Assembly (NCBI RefSeq): GCF_001277295.1 | Contig: NZ_CP011456.1 | Span: forward strand, 2,604,001-2,668,000 | Length of the DNA: 64,000 nucleotides | DNA from: Anabaena sp. WA102 | GTDB taxonomy: Bacteria; Cyanobacteriota; Cyanobacteriia; Cyanobacteriales; Nostocaceae | Direction: 5' to 3' | Shown here: piece after piece, positions 8,383-16,382 of the stretch | How the letters are laid out: every line of letters begins with the position of its first letter | Position numbering within the stretch: position 1 is the stretch's first letter | Translations under genes and position numbers: made by a program | The notes under the pieces: model-generated | Seen by the model: the letters and a program-made list of their open reading frames with translations, nothing else | The model's database searches: none | Told to the model about the DNA's origin: nothing

Positions 8383-10258
8383 CAGCAATTCTCATTTTGA
8401 AAAAAATAAGATAAAATTCTCTTAATTTAAGTGTAAACCCTGTATTAAATTATTCTTTTTTAATAGATAATTATCATCCGACGCTGGAGATAGATAGGGT
8501 TTTAAAAATCTTTAAAAATCTAGACATGAAGAATTGATTTCAACTTACCAATCTAGCTGAAATTCTAAGCAAATTTATAGTTTTTTGAATAAATAACTTT
8601 CTCCTCCTCTTTCAATATATTGACATTTTTCAACCAGAATTTATTTTTTTAAATGGGACATATTCCCTGAGAATAAATGAGAAAAAATCCGACCAATCTT
8701 TAAACCAAATAAATTTTAATAGGCTACGCATATCATTAAAAAAAGAAGTTCGGGTTACTAATAACTCACGAACTTTCTGATAGGTATAATTAACTAAATC
8801 TAAAACAGTATGAAATAAAAAAGCTAATAAATTCAAAGACAATAATAACTCACACAAATGATTTTCTCCATGACCAAAGTTATGCTCTAAATTATAACCG
8901 TGATTTTTAAGAATGTTATTCCCTTCATTCTCAACTTTCCATCTGCTGCGTGCAGCCTTGACAATTTTTTCAACATTATTTTCAGTGATCTTATGATTAG
9001 TAATCCAATTATTTTGGTAGATGATTTTCTGTGTTTTTTCATTAATAACAGTTACTTCGCACCAATTAACTTCGAGACTGGAGTCTTCATCTTTTAAGGG
9101 AACTCTAGAAGCATAACGATAACGATAAATTAAATTTTTTCGTCCATCCCATTGTTTGGTTTCAACGGTTGCAACTTCTCCACTTTTTTCTAAGAAGTCT
9201 AGCCATTCATATACAGTTTTATGCGACGCTTCCAGACAAACAAAAATAAAATTATAACCTTGTTTTAGAGCTAGTTCACAAATAGGTTGGTGAGAGTACA
9301 AGTCGTCCCCTAAAAGAGTTGCAGCATAACCATACTTGTTTTGATGATTCTTATTTAACCATCTTTTAACCGCTGCATTTTCACAATCTTGTTTTTGATG
9401 CCCATCTTGCTTTTTAATAAATTCTGGTTCTAAATTAATTACTTGTTTTTGATTAGGAGAAACTACAATGGGTGTGACACAGCCATGAAAATAAGTTGTA
9501 GTTCCATTTCGATGATTACGACAATTACAATGAGGGCAACTAATTTTTTTAGATGAGAAATATTCTGTCCCATCTAAAGCGATTAAAATTTCTTCATCTA
9601 AATAGACAAACTTTTTCAAAACTCCATTTTTATTTAACCATTCATAGACTTCTTGAAAAGTCATAAAGATAGTAGCGGCTGGAACTGGATCTAACAAATT
9701 TCTTATTTGATTATCACAGGGGATTTTCTTAATTGAAAATAAACTTTCTGCGTTATCTTTTCCTTTATTGCTTTTCATTAATCTTTGATGCTCTAAAAAA
9801 GACGCTGACTGCGTAAAAAAGATTGAAAATGCTGCCATCACTGCGTCTTCTACCTGATATTTCGTATTATTTCCAGGTTTTCTTTCATCAGGTAAATCAT
9901 GTAATTGTTGACGTAAAAATTGCATTAATTCAGGAATTTCTAGTGTCGCTGTCTTTGGAGTCATGTTTGAGTAATTTGATGCACTATCAGATTTTTAACT
10001 CACCGATTTTACATCATCTGACAACAATTATAAATTTTTATTTCCCTTGGATTCCCTATTCTAAAACCCGAACGATAAACTGGATTTTCCCCATTCGTTG
10101 TCAAGCAATCTCTCTAGTTTATTGAGTATTCATACTTATTTTTCAACCCGACTGTTTTTTTAGCCAGAGGCAATGGCTAAAAAATAGTTACTTTGTACTA
10201 TATTTTGAATTCCAAAATCGGGGCTAATACTTTATTTTTTTCAAAATGAGAATTGCTG
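8383..10258 (-). mobile_element. Insertion sequence, 1876 bp, with 9-bp target duplication
   Basis: Perfect terminal inverted repeats of about 27 bp, beginning CAGCAATTCTCATTTTGAAA at the left and mirrored at the right. The 9-bp target duplication is GGTGATGAA at 8374-8382 and 10259-10267. The host sequence is again the 81-bp repeat. The single transposase gene is on the minus strand. About 240 bp at the left end and 290 bp at the right end are non-coding. Confidence 0.95.
8630..9964 (-). CDS. DDE transposase of the 1876-bp element
   Basis: 444-residue transposase on the minus strand. Visible: a first Asp in LIALDGTEYF, a Cys-rich CPHCNCRNH segment that could bind zinc, a second Asp in TLLGDDLYSH and a Glu in RWKVENEGNNILKNHG, an order typical of IS4-like DDE enzymes. 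The N-terminal part (to about residue 120) would bind the ends. Full length, no disruption. The IS family was not identified; it is unlike the other two transposases in this cluster. Confidence 0.9.
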   Translation of the reverse strand: MTPKTATLEIPELMQFLRQQLHDLPDERKPGNNTKYQVEDAVMAAFSIFFTQSASFLEHQRLMKSNKGKDNAESLFSIKKIPCDNQIRNLLDPVPAATIFMTFQEVYEWLNKNGVLKKFVYLDEEILIALDGTEYFSSKKISCPHCNCRNHRNGTTTYFHGCVTPIVVSPNQKQVINLEPEFIKKQDGHQKQDCENAAVKRWLNKNHQNKYGYAATLLGDDLYSHQPICELALKQGYNFIFVCLEASHKTVYEWLDFLEKSGEVATVETKQWDGRKNLIYRYRYASRVPLKDEDSSLEVNWCEVTVINEKTQKIIYQNNWITNHKITENNVEKIVKAARSRWKVENEGNNILKNHGYNLEHNFGHGENHLCELLLSLNLLAFLFHTVLDLVNYTYQKVRELLVTRTSFFNDMRSLLKFIWFKDWSDFFSFILREYVPFKKINSG

Positions 10259-10462
10259 GGTGATGAAAGTTGTATTTGTCTGAATCAGGATAACTAGGAT
10301 TAAAGGATGTACAGGATGGTAATTTTTAGATGGTTTATAATCATTTAAGGAAAATCATCAAAAAACATCCTAGAAATCCCCAACATCTCTACAAACCATC
10401 ATTCAAAAACATCCTGTAAATCCTCAAATCCTGGACATCCTGATTCAGACAAATGCAACTTT
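10259..10462 (+). repeat. 81-bp repeat, last unit, followed by inverted degenerate copies
   Basis: One more direct unit at 10259-10339 resumes after the insertion sequence. From about 10370 the complementary orientation appears (ACATCC, AAATCCTGGACATCCTGATT, CAGACAAATGCAAC), so the array ends in an inverted, degenerate unit and could fold back on the direct one. Confidence 0.85.
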
Positions 10463-10556
10463 TAATACTGATTTACCTGATTTTCTCATCCCCAAATTAC
10501 CTAAATATCCTTTACTTCCAGCCACATTATTAGGAAGATTAGCAAAGGTGCGTTAG
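10461..10556 (+). pseudogene. Remnant of a GNAT-type acetyltransferase (toxin-like)
   Basis: A short open stretch ending at a TAG at 10554-10556 reads ...LPDFLIPKLPKYPLLPATLLGRLAKVR. The segment PKYPLLPATLLGRLAK resembles the centre of the GNAT acetyltransferases paired with DUF1778 antitoxins, just before their acetyl-CoA loop. Neither the start nor the rest of the domain is present. The repeat array cuts it off on the left and it stops before the acetyl-CoA site. Interpreted as debris of an eroded toxin gene. Confidence 0.4.
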
Positions 10557-10592
10557 GAGTGCGAAAATATTAGGAAATATACATTGAATTTT

Positions 10593-11792
10593 ATGGATTC
10601 CCATTCCCCACTGTGTCAAGCCATAGCCCATCGTATCATCACCAGCCCTCAAAAAAGAATTACTTTTGCCCAATACATGGATATGGTGTTATATCACCCA
10701 GAACATGGCTATTATTCTAGTGATGCCATCAAAATCGGCTTTCGCGGTAGTGATTTTTTCACATCTGCCAGTTTAGGCGCTGACTTTGGGGAATTACTAG
10801 CAAAGCAATTTTACCAAATGTGGGAGATTTTAGATCAACCTATACATTTTGATTTGGTAGAAATGGGGGCAGGACAATGTATATTAGCATCCCATATTCT
10901 CAATTATATACAGCAAGAGTACCCAGATTTTTTTGGCGCAGTCAAATATATTATTGTTGAAAAATCACAAAGTTTAAAACAAGAACAACAACAACGGTTA
11001 CAAGATTTTGCTGTTGATTGGTGTAACTTGGAAGAAATTCCCTCCAAATCTATTAACGGCTGCTTCTTTTCCAATGAATTAGTAGATGCTTTTCCAGTCC
11101 ACCAATTTATTTTAGCAGCAGGAGAATTGCGGGAAATTTACGTCACCCTTGCCGAATTAAACCGTGAAATCAGTGAAATCCAGATCATCCGTGATCCTCT
11201 ATTTATTGAAGTAATAGGAGAACCATCAACACCACAATTAGGAGAATATTTTAAGTTAGTAGGCATTGATTTAAGCCAAAATACTTATGAAAATGGCTAT
11301 CGTAGTGAAATTAATTTAGCAGCTTTGAACTGGTTGGGTATAGTGGCAGACTGCTTGGAACGGGGGTATGTGCTAACAATTGATTATGGCTACCCTGCTC
11401 ATCGTTATTATAACCCCAGGCGATCGCAGGGAACTCTCCAGTGCTACTACCAGCATCGTCATCATGATAATCCTTATATCAATATTGGGCAACAAGATAT
11501 CACTGCCCATGTTGACTTTACAGCCTTATCATCTTGGGGTGAACGGTGCGGACTCAAAAACATGGGTTGGACTCAGCAAGGGCTATTTTTGATGGCATTG
11601 GGAATAGGTGAAAGGTTAGCTGCACTCTCCTCTCAACAGCAACCAATATCACAGTTGCTACAACGACGGGAAGGATTACACCAACTAATTAACCCAGGAG
11701 GACTAGGCAACTTTGGCGTTTTAGTCCAAAGCCAGGGACTAACTGAACAAGAAGCATCACAACCACTCCAGGGATTAGTCGTACCAGAGTAG
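10593..11792 (+). CDS. MidA/NDUFAF7-like SAM-dependent methyltransferase (DUF185)
   Basis: 399 residues from the ATG at 10593; an in-frame TTG at 10584 has better spacing from AGGA at 10572-10575 and cannot be excluded. N-terminal ITFAQYMDMVLYHPEHGYYS and FRGSDFFTSASLGADFGELL are hallmarks of the MidA/NDUFAF7 family. The SAM-binding loop is VEMGAGQCILASHIL, followed by FFSNELVDAFPVHQF and LTIDYGYPA. Mitochondrial NDUFAF7 methylates an arginine of respiratory complex I; in cyanobacteria a role in NDH-1 assembly is only an inference from the family. It stands alone between the repeat region and a tiny ORF. Confidence 0.9.
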   Translation: MDSHSPLCQAIAHRIITSPQKRITFAQYMDMVLYHPEHGYYSSDAIKIGFRGSDFFTSASLGADFGELLAKQFYQMWEILDQPIHFDLVEMGAGQCILASHILNYIQQEYPDFFGAVKYIIVEKSQSLKQEQQQRLQDFAVDWCNLEEIPSKSINGCFFSNELVDAFPVHQFILAAGELREIYVTLAELNREISEIQIIRDPLFIEVIGEPSTPQLGEYFKLVGIDLSQNTYENGYRSEINLAALNWLGIVADCLERGYVLTIDYGYPAHRYYNPRRSQGTLQCYYQHRHHDNPYINIGQQDITAHVDFTALSSWGERCGLKNMGWTQQGLFLMALGIGERLAALSSQQQPISQLLQRREGLHQLINPGGLGNFGVLVQSQGLTEQEASQPLQGLVVPE

Positions 11793-11902
11793 AGATCAAA
11801 GAGAAAGGTTAAAAATCTCTTTAACAATCCTGTATTAGTCCTGATTGCACTAGCATAACAGAGATGACATTTAAGTCAAAAATCTACCCAAGAGAAATAA
11901 TT

Positions 11903-11998
11903 ATGACTGCTCATGATCTGTTAGTGCTAGTAACTCTACTGTCCCCCGGACTCTTACTTTCCATAATCATTATGGTGACTTTTGCCGCTGGAGGCTAG
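11903..11998 (+). CDS. Tiny hydrophobic membrane protein, unidentified
   Basis: 31-residue ORF (begins MTAHDLLVLVTLLSPGLLLS) with one predicted transmembrane helix from about residue 5 to 27. AAGAGAAA lies just upstream of the ATG as a possible ribosome-binding site. Its size and single helix are like those of the small subunits of photosynthetic and NDH complexes, but I do not recognise it as a named subunit. It follows the MidA-like gene by 110 bp. Confidence 0.45.
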   Translation: MTAHDLLVLVTLLSPGLLLSIIIMVTFAAGG

Positions 11999-12013
11999 TA
12001 CCGCTTCGCGGAA

Positions 12014-12136
12014 GTCAAAAGTTAAAAGTCAAAAGTCAAAATTAATTGGGTATGGGTAATAAATTCTTCCAATTATCCGTACCCACTGACAACTGACCAC
12101 TGACCACTGACAAATAACAACTGACCACTGACAAAG
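12014..12136 (+). repeat. Heptamer repeats (AAAAGTC and GACCACT types)
   Basis: Two stretches of tandem 7-mers, about four AAAAGTC-type copies at 12014-12042 and repeated ACTGACC/ACTGACA units at 12085-12136, filling the spacer before the dehydrogenase. The second ends right before the AAAGGAACG ribosome-binding region of the next gene. Confidence 0.7.
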
Positions 12137-12147
12137 GAACGTAAAAC

Positions 12148-13026
12148 ATGAAGGTGGCATTTCTGGGAACTGGATTGATGGGACTACCGATGGCTCAAAG
12201 GTTATTAGCTACCGATATAGAACTAATTGCCTATAATCGCACCCCAGAAAAATTAGAACCGTTACGGAAAGCAGGGGCGCAAATTGTGACAAAACCCCGC
12301 GAAGCCATCCGTGCTGCTGACTGTATCGTGCTAATGCTTTCTAACGCCGCAGCTATTTATCATGTACTTCTGACAGATACTTCTTGGCATACTTTATCAG
12401 GACGCAGCATCATTCAAATGGGGACAATTAATCCCTTAGAAAGCCAAGAAATCAGAGATACAGTAGTTGCGGCTGGTGGTGAATATATAGAAGCACCTGT
12501 CCTCGGTAGTATTCCCGAAGCTCAAACTGGCAAGTTAATTGTCATGGTAGGTGGAGAGGAAGAACAATATCAGCGTCATTTAAAGTTACTCCAACATTTT
12601 GGCGAAAATCCTGTATATATAGGCGCTGTGGGTTCGGCATCAAACCTCACCCTGGCGCTCAATCAACTGATTGCTTCTCTGACAACTAGCTTTGCTCTGA
12701 GTTTGGCGTATATTCAGTTGCAAGGCATTGATGTTGATTTGTTTATGCAGGTTTTGCGCGAAAGTAAACTTTATGCGCCTACTTTTGATCAAAATTTGCG
12801 GCGGATGTTAGATGGCAATTACAATAACGCTAACTTACCGACAAAACAACTGATCAAAGAAATAGATTTATTTATCTCGGAAGCAAAATCCTTGGGTTTG
12901 AATCTCAACAGCATTGAGGGTGTAAGGCAAATCTTACACGCAACTATGAAAATGTCCTATCCAGAAGATGATTATTCATCCGTATTTCCAGCAATTCGGG
13001 AATGGGGTGAAGTCAGTGGAGGTTGA
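12148..13026 (+). CDS. NAD(P)-dependent beta-hydroxyacid dehydrogenase family protein
   Basis: 292-residue cytosolic dehydrogenase of the 3-hydroxyisobutyrate dehydrogenase / glyoxylate-succinic semialdehyde reductase (GLYR) type. The N-terminal Rossmann motif is VAFLGTGLMGLPMAQRLL. The substrate-loop region is YIEAPVLGSIPEAQTGKL, close to the usual DAPVSGG motif. The catalytic Lys region appears as LPTKQLIKEIDL, where KD is usual, so substrate choice is uncertain. AAAGGAA lies 10 bases before the ATG. Cyanobacterial members can reduce glyoxylate or succinic semialdehyde, but the true substrate cannot be read from the sequence. It converges on ssb, with a perfect palindrome between. Confidence 0.85.
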   Translation: MKVAFLGTGLMGLPMAQRLLATDIELIAYNRTPEKLEPLRKAGAQIVTKPREAIRAADCIVLMLSNAAAIYHVLLTDTSWHTLSGRSIIQMGTINPLESQEIRDTVVAAGGEYIEAPVLGSIPEAQTGKLIVMVGGEEEQYQRHLKLLQHFGENPVYIGAVGSASNLTLALNQLIASLTTSFALSLAYIQLQGIDVDLFMQVLRESKLYAPTFDQNLRRMLDGNYNNANLPTKQLIKEIDLFISEAKSLGLNLNSIEGVRQILHATMKMSYPEDDYSSVFPAIREWGEVSGG

Positions 13027-13033
13027 AAAAGAA

Positions 13034-13063
13034 TGTAGAGACGTTCCATGGAACGTCTCTACA
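13034..13063. repeat. Perfect 30-bp palindrome between convergent genes
   Basis: Centre GTTCCATGGAAC extended to TGTAGAGAC / GTCTCTACA on each side, a perfect palindrome between the dehydrogenase and ssb stop codons. It can act as a two-way terminator. Similar GTAGAGACGTTCCATGGAAC palindromes are dispersed in cyanobacterial genomes. Confidence 0.75.
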
Positions 13064-13073
13064 AGGATTATGA

Positions 13074-13601
13074 CTAAAACGGGATGTCATCTGGATCGGG
13101 TTCTGGCGTAACTCCTACAGGGGATGGAGACTGCACAGGGGCGGGTTGGTATGTCGGCTGAGGGGCTGTTACCTGGGGCATTGGGGCGGATGTGGGATAG
13201 TTTGATTCATAATTAGTAGGGCTGTAGGTTGGTGGCGCTACAGGGGTTTCATAGGCTGGTGTGGTTCTCGTGGCTGCCGGTGGTGAACTGGTATAAGTAC
13301 CTTGTCCGATGGCGTGAATCTTTTGGACTGTTAATTCTGCGCGTTTTTCCTTAAATCCTTCGGGGCGATCAATTGTATTCATACCTAAGCGCCCTTCAAT
13401 AATAACGCGATCGCCCTGATGATAACTTTGGTGAATCTCTTTTGCTAAATTTCCCCAACCTACGACTTTTAAAGGATGCGTTGGATCATCTGGTTTTGCT
13501 CCCGCGACATGAACGATCATTTCTGTAACTTCTAACCCATCTGGTGTGTGACGCAGTTGGGGATTATCGTAAATTTCTGCCATCAAAATACAACTGTTCA
13601 T
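13074..13601 (-). CDS. ssb: Single-stranded DNA-binding protein
   Basis: 175 residues. It binds and protects single-stranded DNA in replication and repair. The OB-fold occupies about the first 105 residues (MNSCILMAEIYDNPQLRHTP, GDRVIIEGRLGMNT, RAELTVQKIHAIG). A Pro/Thr/Gln-rich flexible linker follows, and the acidic tip DPDDIPF matches the partner-binding C-terminus of bacterial SSB. The start at 13601 is chosen because CAGGAGC lies just upstream; longer in-frame readings add a non-SSB leader. The gene is monocistronic and convergent with the dehydrogenase. Confidence 0.95.
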   Translation of the reverse strand: MNSCILMAEIYDNPQLRHTPDGLEVTEMIVHVAGAKPDDPTHPLKVVGWGNLAKEIHQSYHQGDRVIIEGRLGMNTIDRPEGFKEKRAELTVQKIHAIGQGTYTSSPPAATRTTPAYETPVAPPTYSPTNYESNYPTSAPMPQVTAPQPTYQPAPVQSPSPVGVTPEPDPDDIPF

Positions 13602-13861
13602 CGTCTGCTCCTGATTTTTAATACTTTTTCTCACGGTGAATTGCACTCGACGAGAAAAGTCAAGCATAATTAGTTAGGGCAATCATCACACGGATCATTG
13701 TTTTTCTATATTACACCTGACTAGAACGAGCATTATGTTTTGTCTGTATAGAACAATTGTACTATATTACGGTCTGGACTGTGATTTATATAATTAATTG
13801 GATTTATGTGATGATCGTAATGGGCATTGTATTATAGTGTTTGGTTAGGAGAAAAAGTTTT

Positions 13862-14962
13862 ATGCTGAAGCGTATTTATATTGATAATTTTCGCTGCTTG
13901 GTAAATTTTGAGCTTAATGTTGACTCAATTAACTTATTTCTTGGTGGTAACGGAGCAGGTAAATCAACTGTTTTTGATGTATTGAGGAAAATTCAAACTT
14001 TTGTCAGAGGCGATGATAAAGTCGAAAAAATATTTAAATCTTCTGACTGTACACGCTGGCAAAATTCACAAATTCAACGGTTTGAGTTAGAAATTGATGG
14101 TAATGATGGCAGTTATAAATATGAATTAGGAATTCATTGTAAAAAGGGTAAGATTGAATATGAACGACTTTTATTTAACAATAGACATTTATTAATACAT
14201 GAAGATAAAAAAACACAATTTTATAAAGATGATCATTCATTATCTTCAGAATTTGTTTTATCTTTGCCGCATTCATTTTTGTCTTTATTAAATCCAGAAA
14301 TAGATAATACTAAGCTAGTTTGGTTTAAAGAAAGTTTGGAAAAAATAATTATTATTCAAATTGTTCCTGGTCAGATAATTGATAGTAGTAAACAGGAAGA
14401 AACTAAATTAAACTATTACACAGATAATTTTGTATCCTGGTATCGTTATATTTCACAAGATCAAGGTAAAACTGCTGAATTAATGAGAGTTTTACAAGAT
14501 ATTTTATCAGGTTTTGTGAGTTTTAAATTTGAAAAATATGGCGAAGATTCTCGAATTTTAAAATTAAGATTTTCTTCAGAGAAAGAAAAAAAAATCATTG
14601 ATTATCGTCTTAGTGAATTATCTGATGGTCAAAAAGTTCTGATGGCTCTATATACTCTTTTATATTGCACAGAATCAGAAGACTATACATTATGTATAGA
14701 TGAACCAGAAAACTTTTTAGCACTTCCAGAGATTCAACCTTGGCTACTGCAATTGTATGATTTTTGCGATGAAGGAAAATTACAAGCCTTACTAATTTCA
14801 CATCATCCCGAATGTATTAATTATCTTTTAGCATCACCAATAGGTTACTGGTTTGAACGTCAAAGTAATGCACCTGTAAGAGTGAGAAAAATCAGTAATG
14901 AAGAAGCTGATGATTCAGGATTAAAGATTTCAGAACTGATTGCGCGGGGATGGTTAAAATGA
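13862..14962 (+). CDS. ABC-type/AAA_21 ATPase, first gene of a two-gene unit
   Basis: 366 residues from ATG 13862; TTAGGAGAAAAAG gives a ribosome-binding site. An SMC/RecF/OLD-like ATPase: LKRIYIDNFRCL start, Walker A GGNGAGKST at about residues 29-37, ABC signature-like LSDGQKVLMAL, Walker B CIDEPENFL and a switch His in SHHPE. The middle third is variable. Its stop overlaps the start of the next gene in ATGA, so the two are translationally coupled. The pairing of such an ATPase with a TOPRIM-like partner is the pattern seen in OLD-type and PARIS-like defence modules. Role in defence is an inference; it may instead be a stand-alone DNA-repair or toxin system. Confidence 0.85.
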   Translation: MLKRIYIDNFRCLVNFELNVDSINLFLGGNGAGKSTVFDVLRKIQTFVRGDDKVEKIFKSSDCTRWQNSQIQRFELEIDGNDGSYKYELGIHCKKGKIEYERLLFNNRHLLIHEDKKTQFYKDDHSLSSEFVLSLPHSFLSLLNPEIDNTKLVWFKESLEKIIIIQIVPGQIIDSSKQEETKLNYYTDNFVSWYRYISQDQGKTAELMRVLQDILSGFVSFKFEKYGEDSRILKLRFSSEKEKKIIDYRLSELSDGQKVLMALYTLLYCTESEDYTLCIDEPENFLALPEIQPWLLQLYDFCDEGKLQALLISHHPECINYLLASPIGYWFERQSNAPVRVRKISNEEADDSGLKISELIARGWLK

Positions 14963-15510
14963 GCCAGCGGAGAGTGCAGATAGTCATTTTGTGTGAGGAT
15001 AAACAACAAGAAGTTTTTGCTATTCATTTTTTGAAAAAGCGTGGTTTTACCTTAGATAGAAATTTCCGCACCGAAATTTGTCCTAAAGGTGCAGGAGAAC
15101 AGTTTGTCAGAGAAAAATATGCCAAAGAAGTGGTAGAGTATCGTAGACGAAGAAATAGACGTTCTGGAATGCTCATTGTTTTAATTGATGCAGATAAAAA
15201 AACAGTTGAAGAAAGACTAAAACAATTAAATGATGCACTTATAGAAAATTCACAACAACTTCGTCAACCTAATGAAGCTATAGCAGTTTTTGTTCCCAAA
15301 CGAAATATTGAAACCTGGATACATTATTTACAAGGTACAAATGTTGATGAAGAAACAGAATATACAAAATTGAAAAAGCAATCTGATTGTAAACCCTATG
15401 TTGAGAAATTAGTCAACCAGTGTTCTCAAGGTAATTTAGATGAGAAGACACCACCTTCCTTAAAAGCTGCTTGTGGAGAATTACAGAGAATTTTGCCATT
15501 AATTGAATAA
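14959..15510 (+). CDS. TOPRIM-like (RloB/DUF4276-type) protein, second gene of the unit
   Basis: 183 residues starting at the ATG overlapping the previous stop; an in-frame ATG at 14950 is less likely. The pattern VQIVILCEDKQQEVFAIHFL, with an acidic residue after the first strand, and later MLIVLIDADKK, with a DxD motif, matches the Glu and Asp-x-Asp metal site of TOPRIM folds, as in OLD nucleases and the RloB/DUF4276 families. NIETWIH lies in the C-terminal half, a conserved element of such proteins. A nuclease or RNA-cleaving toxin controlled by the neighbouring ATPase would fit. The family assignment is by motif only. Confidence 0.65.
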   Translation: MSQRRVQIVILCEDKQQEVFAIHFLKKRGFTLDRNFRTEICPKGAGEQFVREKYAKEVVEYRRRRNRRSGMLIVLIDADKKTVEERLKQLNDALIENSQQLRQPNEAIAVFVPKRNIETWIHYLQGTNVDEETEYTKLKKQSDCKPYVEKLVNQCSQGNLDEKTPPSLKAACGELQRILPLIE

Positions 15511-15590
15511 GTTATCAATTCTCATTTCTTGCGAATTTATTGCTTCAATATTGAAATTGAGGCTGTGTTATTATTCATTATAAATAAGTG

Positions 15591-16340
15591 TCAATTTACT
15601 TTGACTCCCATATCTATTCCATCACTTTTTAATTGTCCATCTTCCATGTAAATAATCCGATCAGCTATATCCAGAATGCGGTTATCATGGGTGACTAATA
15701 AGATAGTACAGTTTTGTTCTTTGGCTAACATTTGCATTAATTCCACCACATCACGGCCAGATTGTTTATCTAATGAAGCTGTCGGTTCATCTGCTAATAC
15801 TATTTTGGGATGACTGACTAAAGCGCGGGCGATCGCTACCCGTTGTTTTTGTCCACCGGATAAATTCTCTGGATAGTAATTAACCCGTTCTCCTAAACCG
15901 ACGTGTTCTAACATTGCTGTAGCTTTAGCATTAATATCGCCATTGAGATGATGTTCATGTAACTCCAAAGACATCCGCACATTTTCTTTGGCTGTTAAAA
16001 AACTCATCAAATTATGTGCTTGAAAAATATAACCAATTTGGCGACGTAATTTAGTTAATTGCCCTTTTTTTGCACCAGACATTTCCTGTCCTAATATTTG
16101 CAAACTACCATTTTGGGCAGAACGTAAACCCCCCATTAATGATAATAGGGTAGTTTTGCCTGAACCCGAAGGACCAGTCATAATCACAATTTCTCCCGCC
16201 TTAATCTCTAAATTAATATCAACTAAGACTTGTTTTTGTAGCGCACCTTTACCAAAATAATGATTGAGATTACTAACAGAAATAACTGTTTCTGAACTAG
16301 AAATAACTTCAGAAGCAATAGTTGTAACTTCCAATGACAT
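15591..16340 (-). CDS. devA: DevA-family ABC transporter ATP-binding subunit
   Basis: 249 residues. It energises a DevBCA-type tripartite exporter at the inner membrane. Walker A GPSGSGKTTLLSLMGG, Q-loop IFQAHNL, signature ENLSGGQKQR, Walker B IVLADEPTASLD and H-loop LVTHDNR are all present. It is the last gene of the minus-strand run tetR-devB-devC-devA, 42 bp after devC. In Anabaena the prototype DevBCA exports heterocyst glycolipids with the TolC-like HgdD; several paralogues exist, so this one may move another lipid. Its sequence is close to the ATPase half of the fusion protein at 29142. Confidence 0.93.
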   Translation of the reverse strand: MSLEVTTIASEVISSSETVISVSNLNHYFGKGALQKQVLVDINLEIKAGEIVIMTGPSGSGKTTLLSLMGGLRSAQNGSLQILGQEMSGAKKGQLTKLRRQIGYIFQAHNLMSFLTAKENVRMSLELHEHHLNGDINAKATAMLEHVGLGERVNYYPENLSGGQKQRVAIARALVSHPKIVLADEPTASLDKQSGRDVVELMQMLAKEQNCTILLVTHDNRILDIADRIIYMEDGQLKSDGIDMGVKVN

Positions 16341-16382
16341 AGTTCCTTCCCTTTGCGCCTTTGCGCCTTTGCGTGAGTCAGT

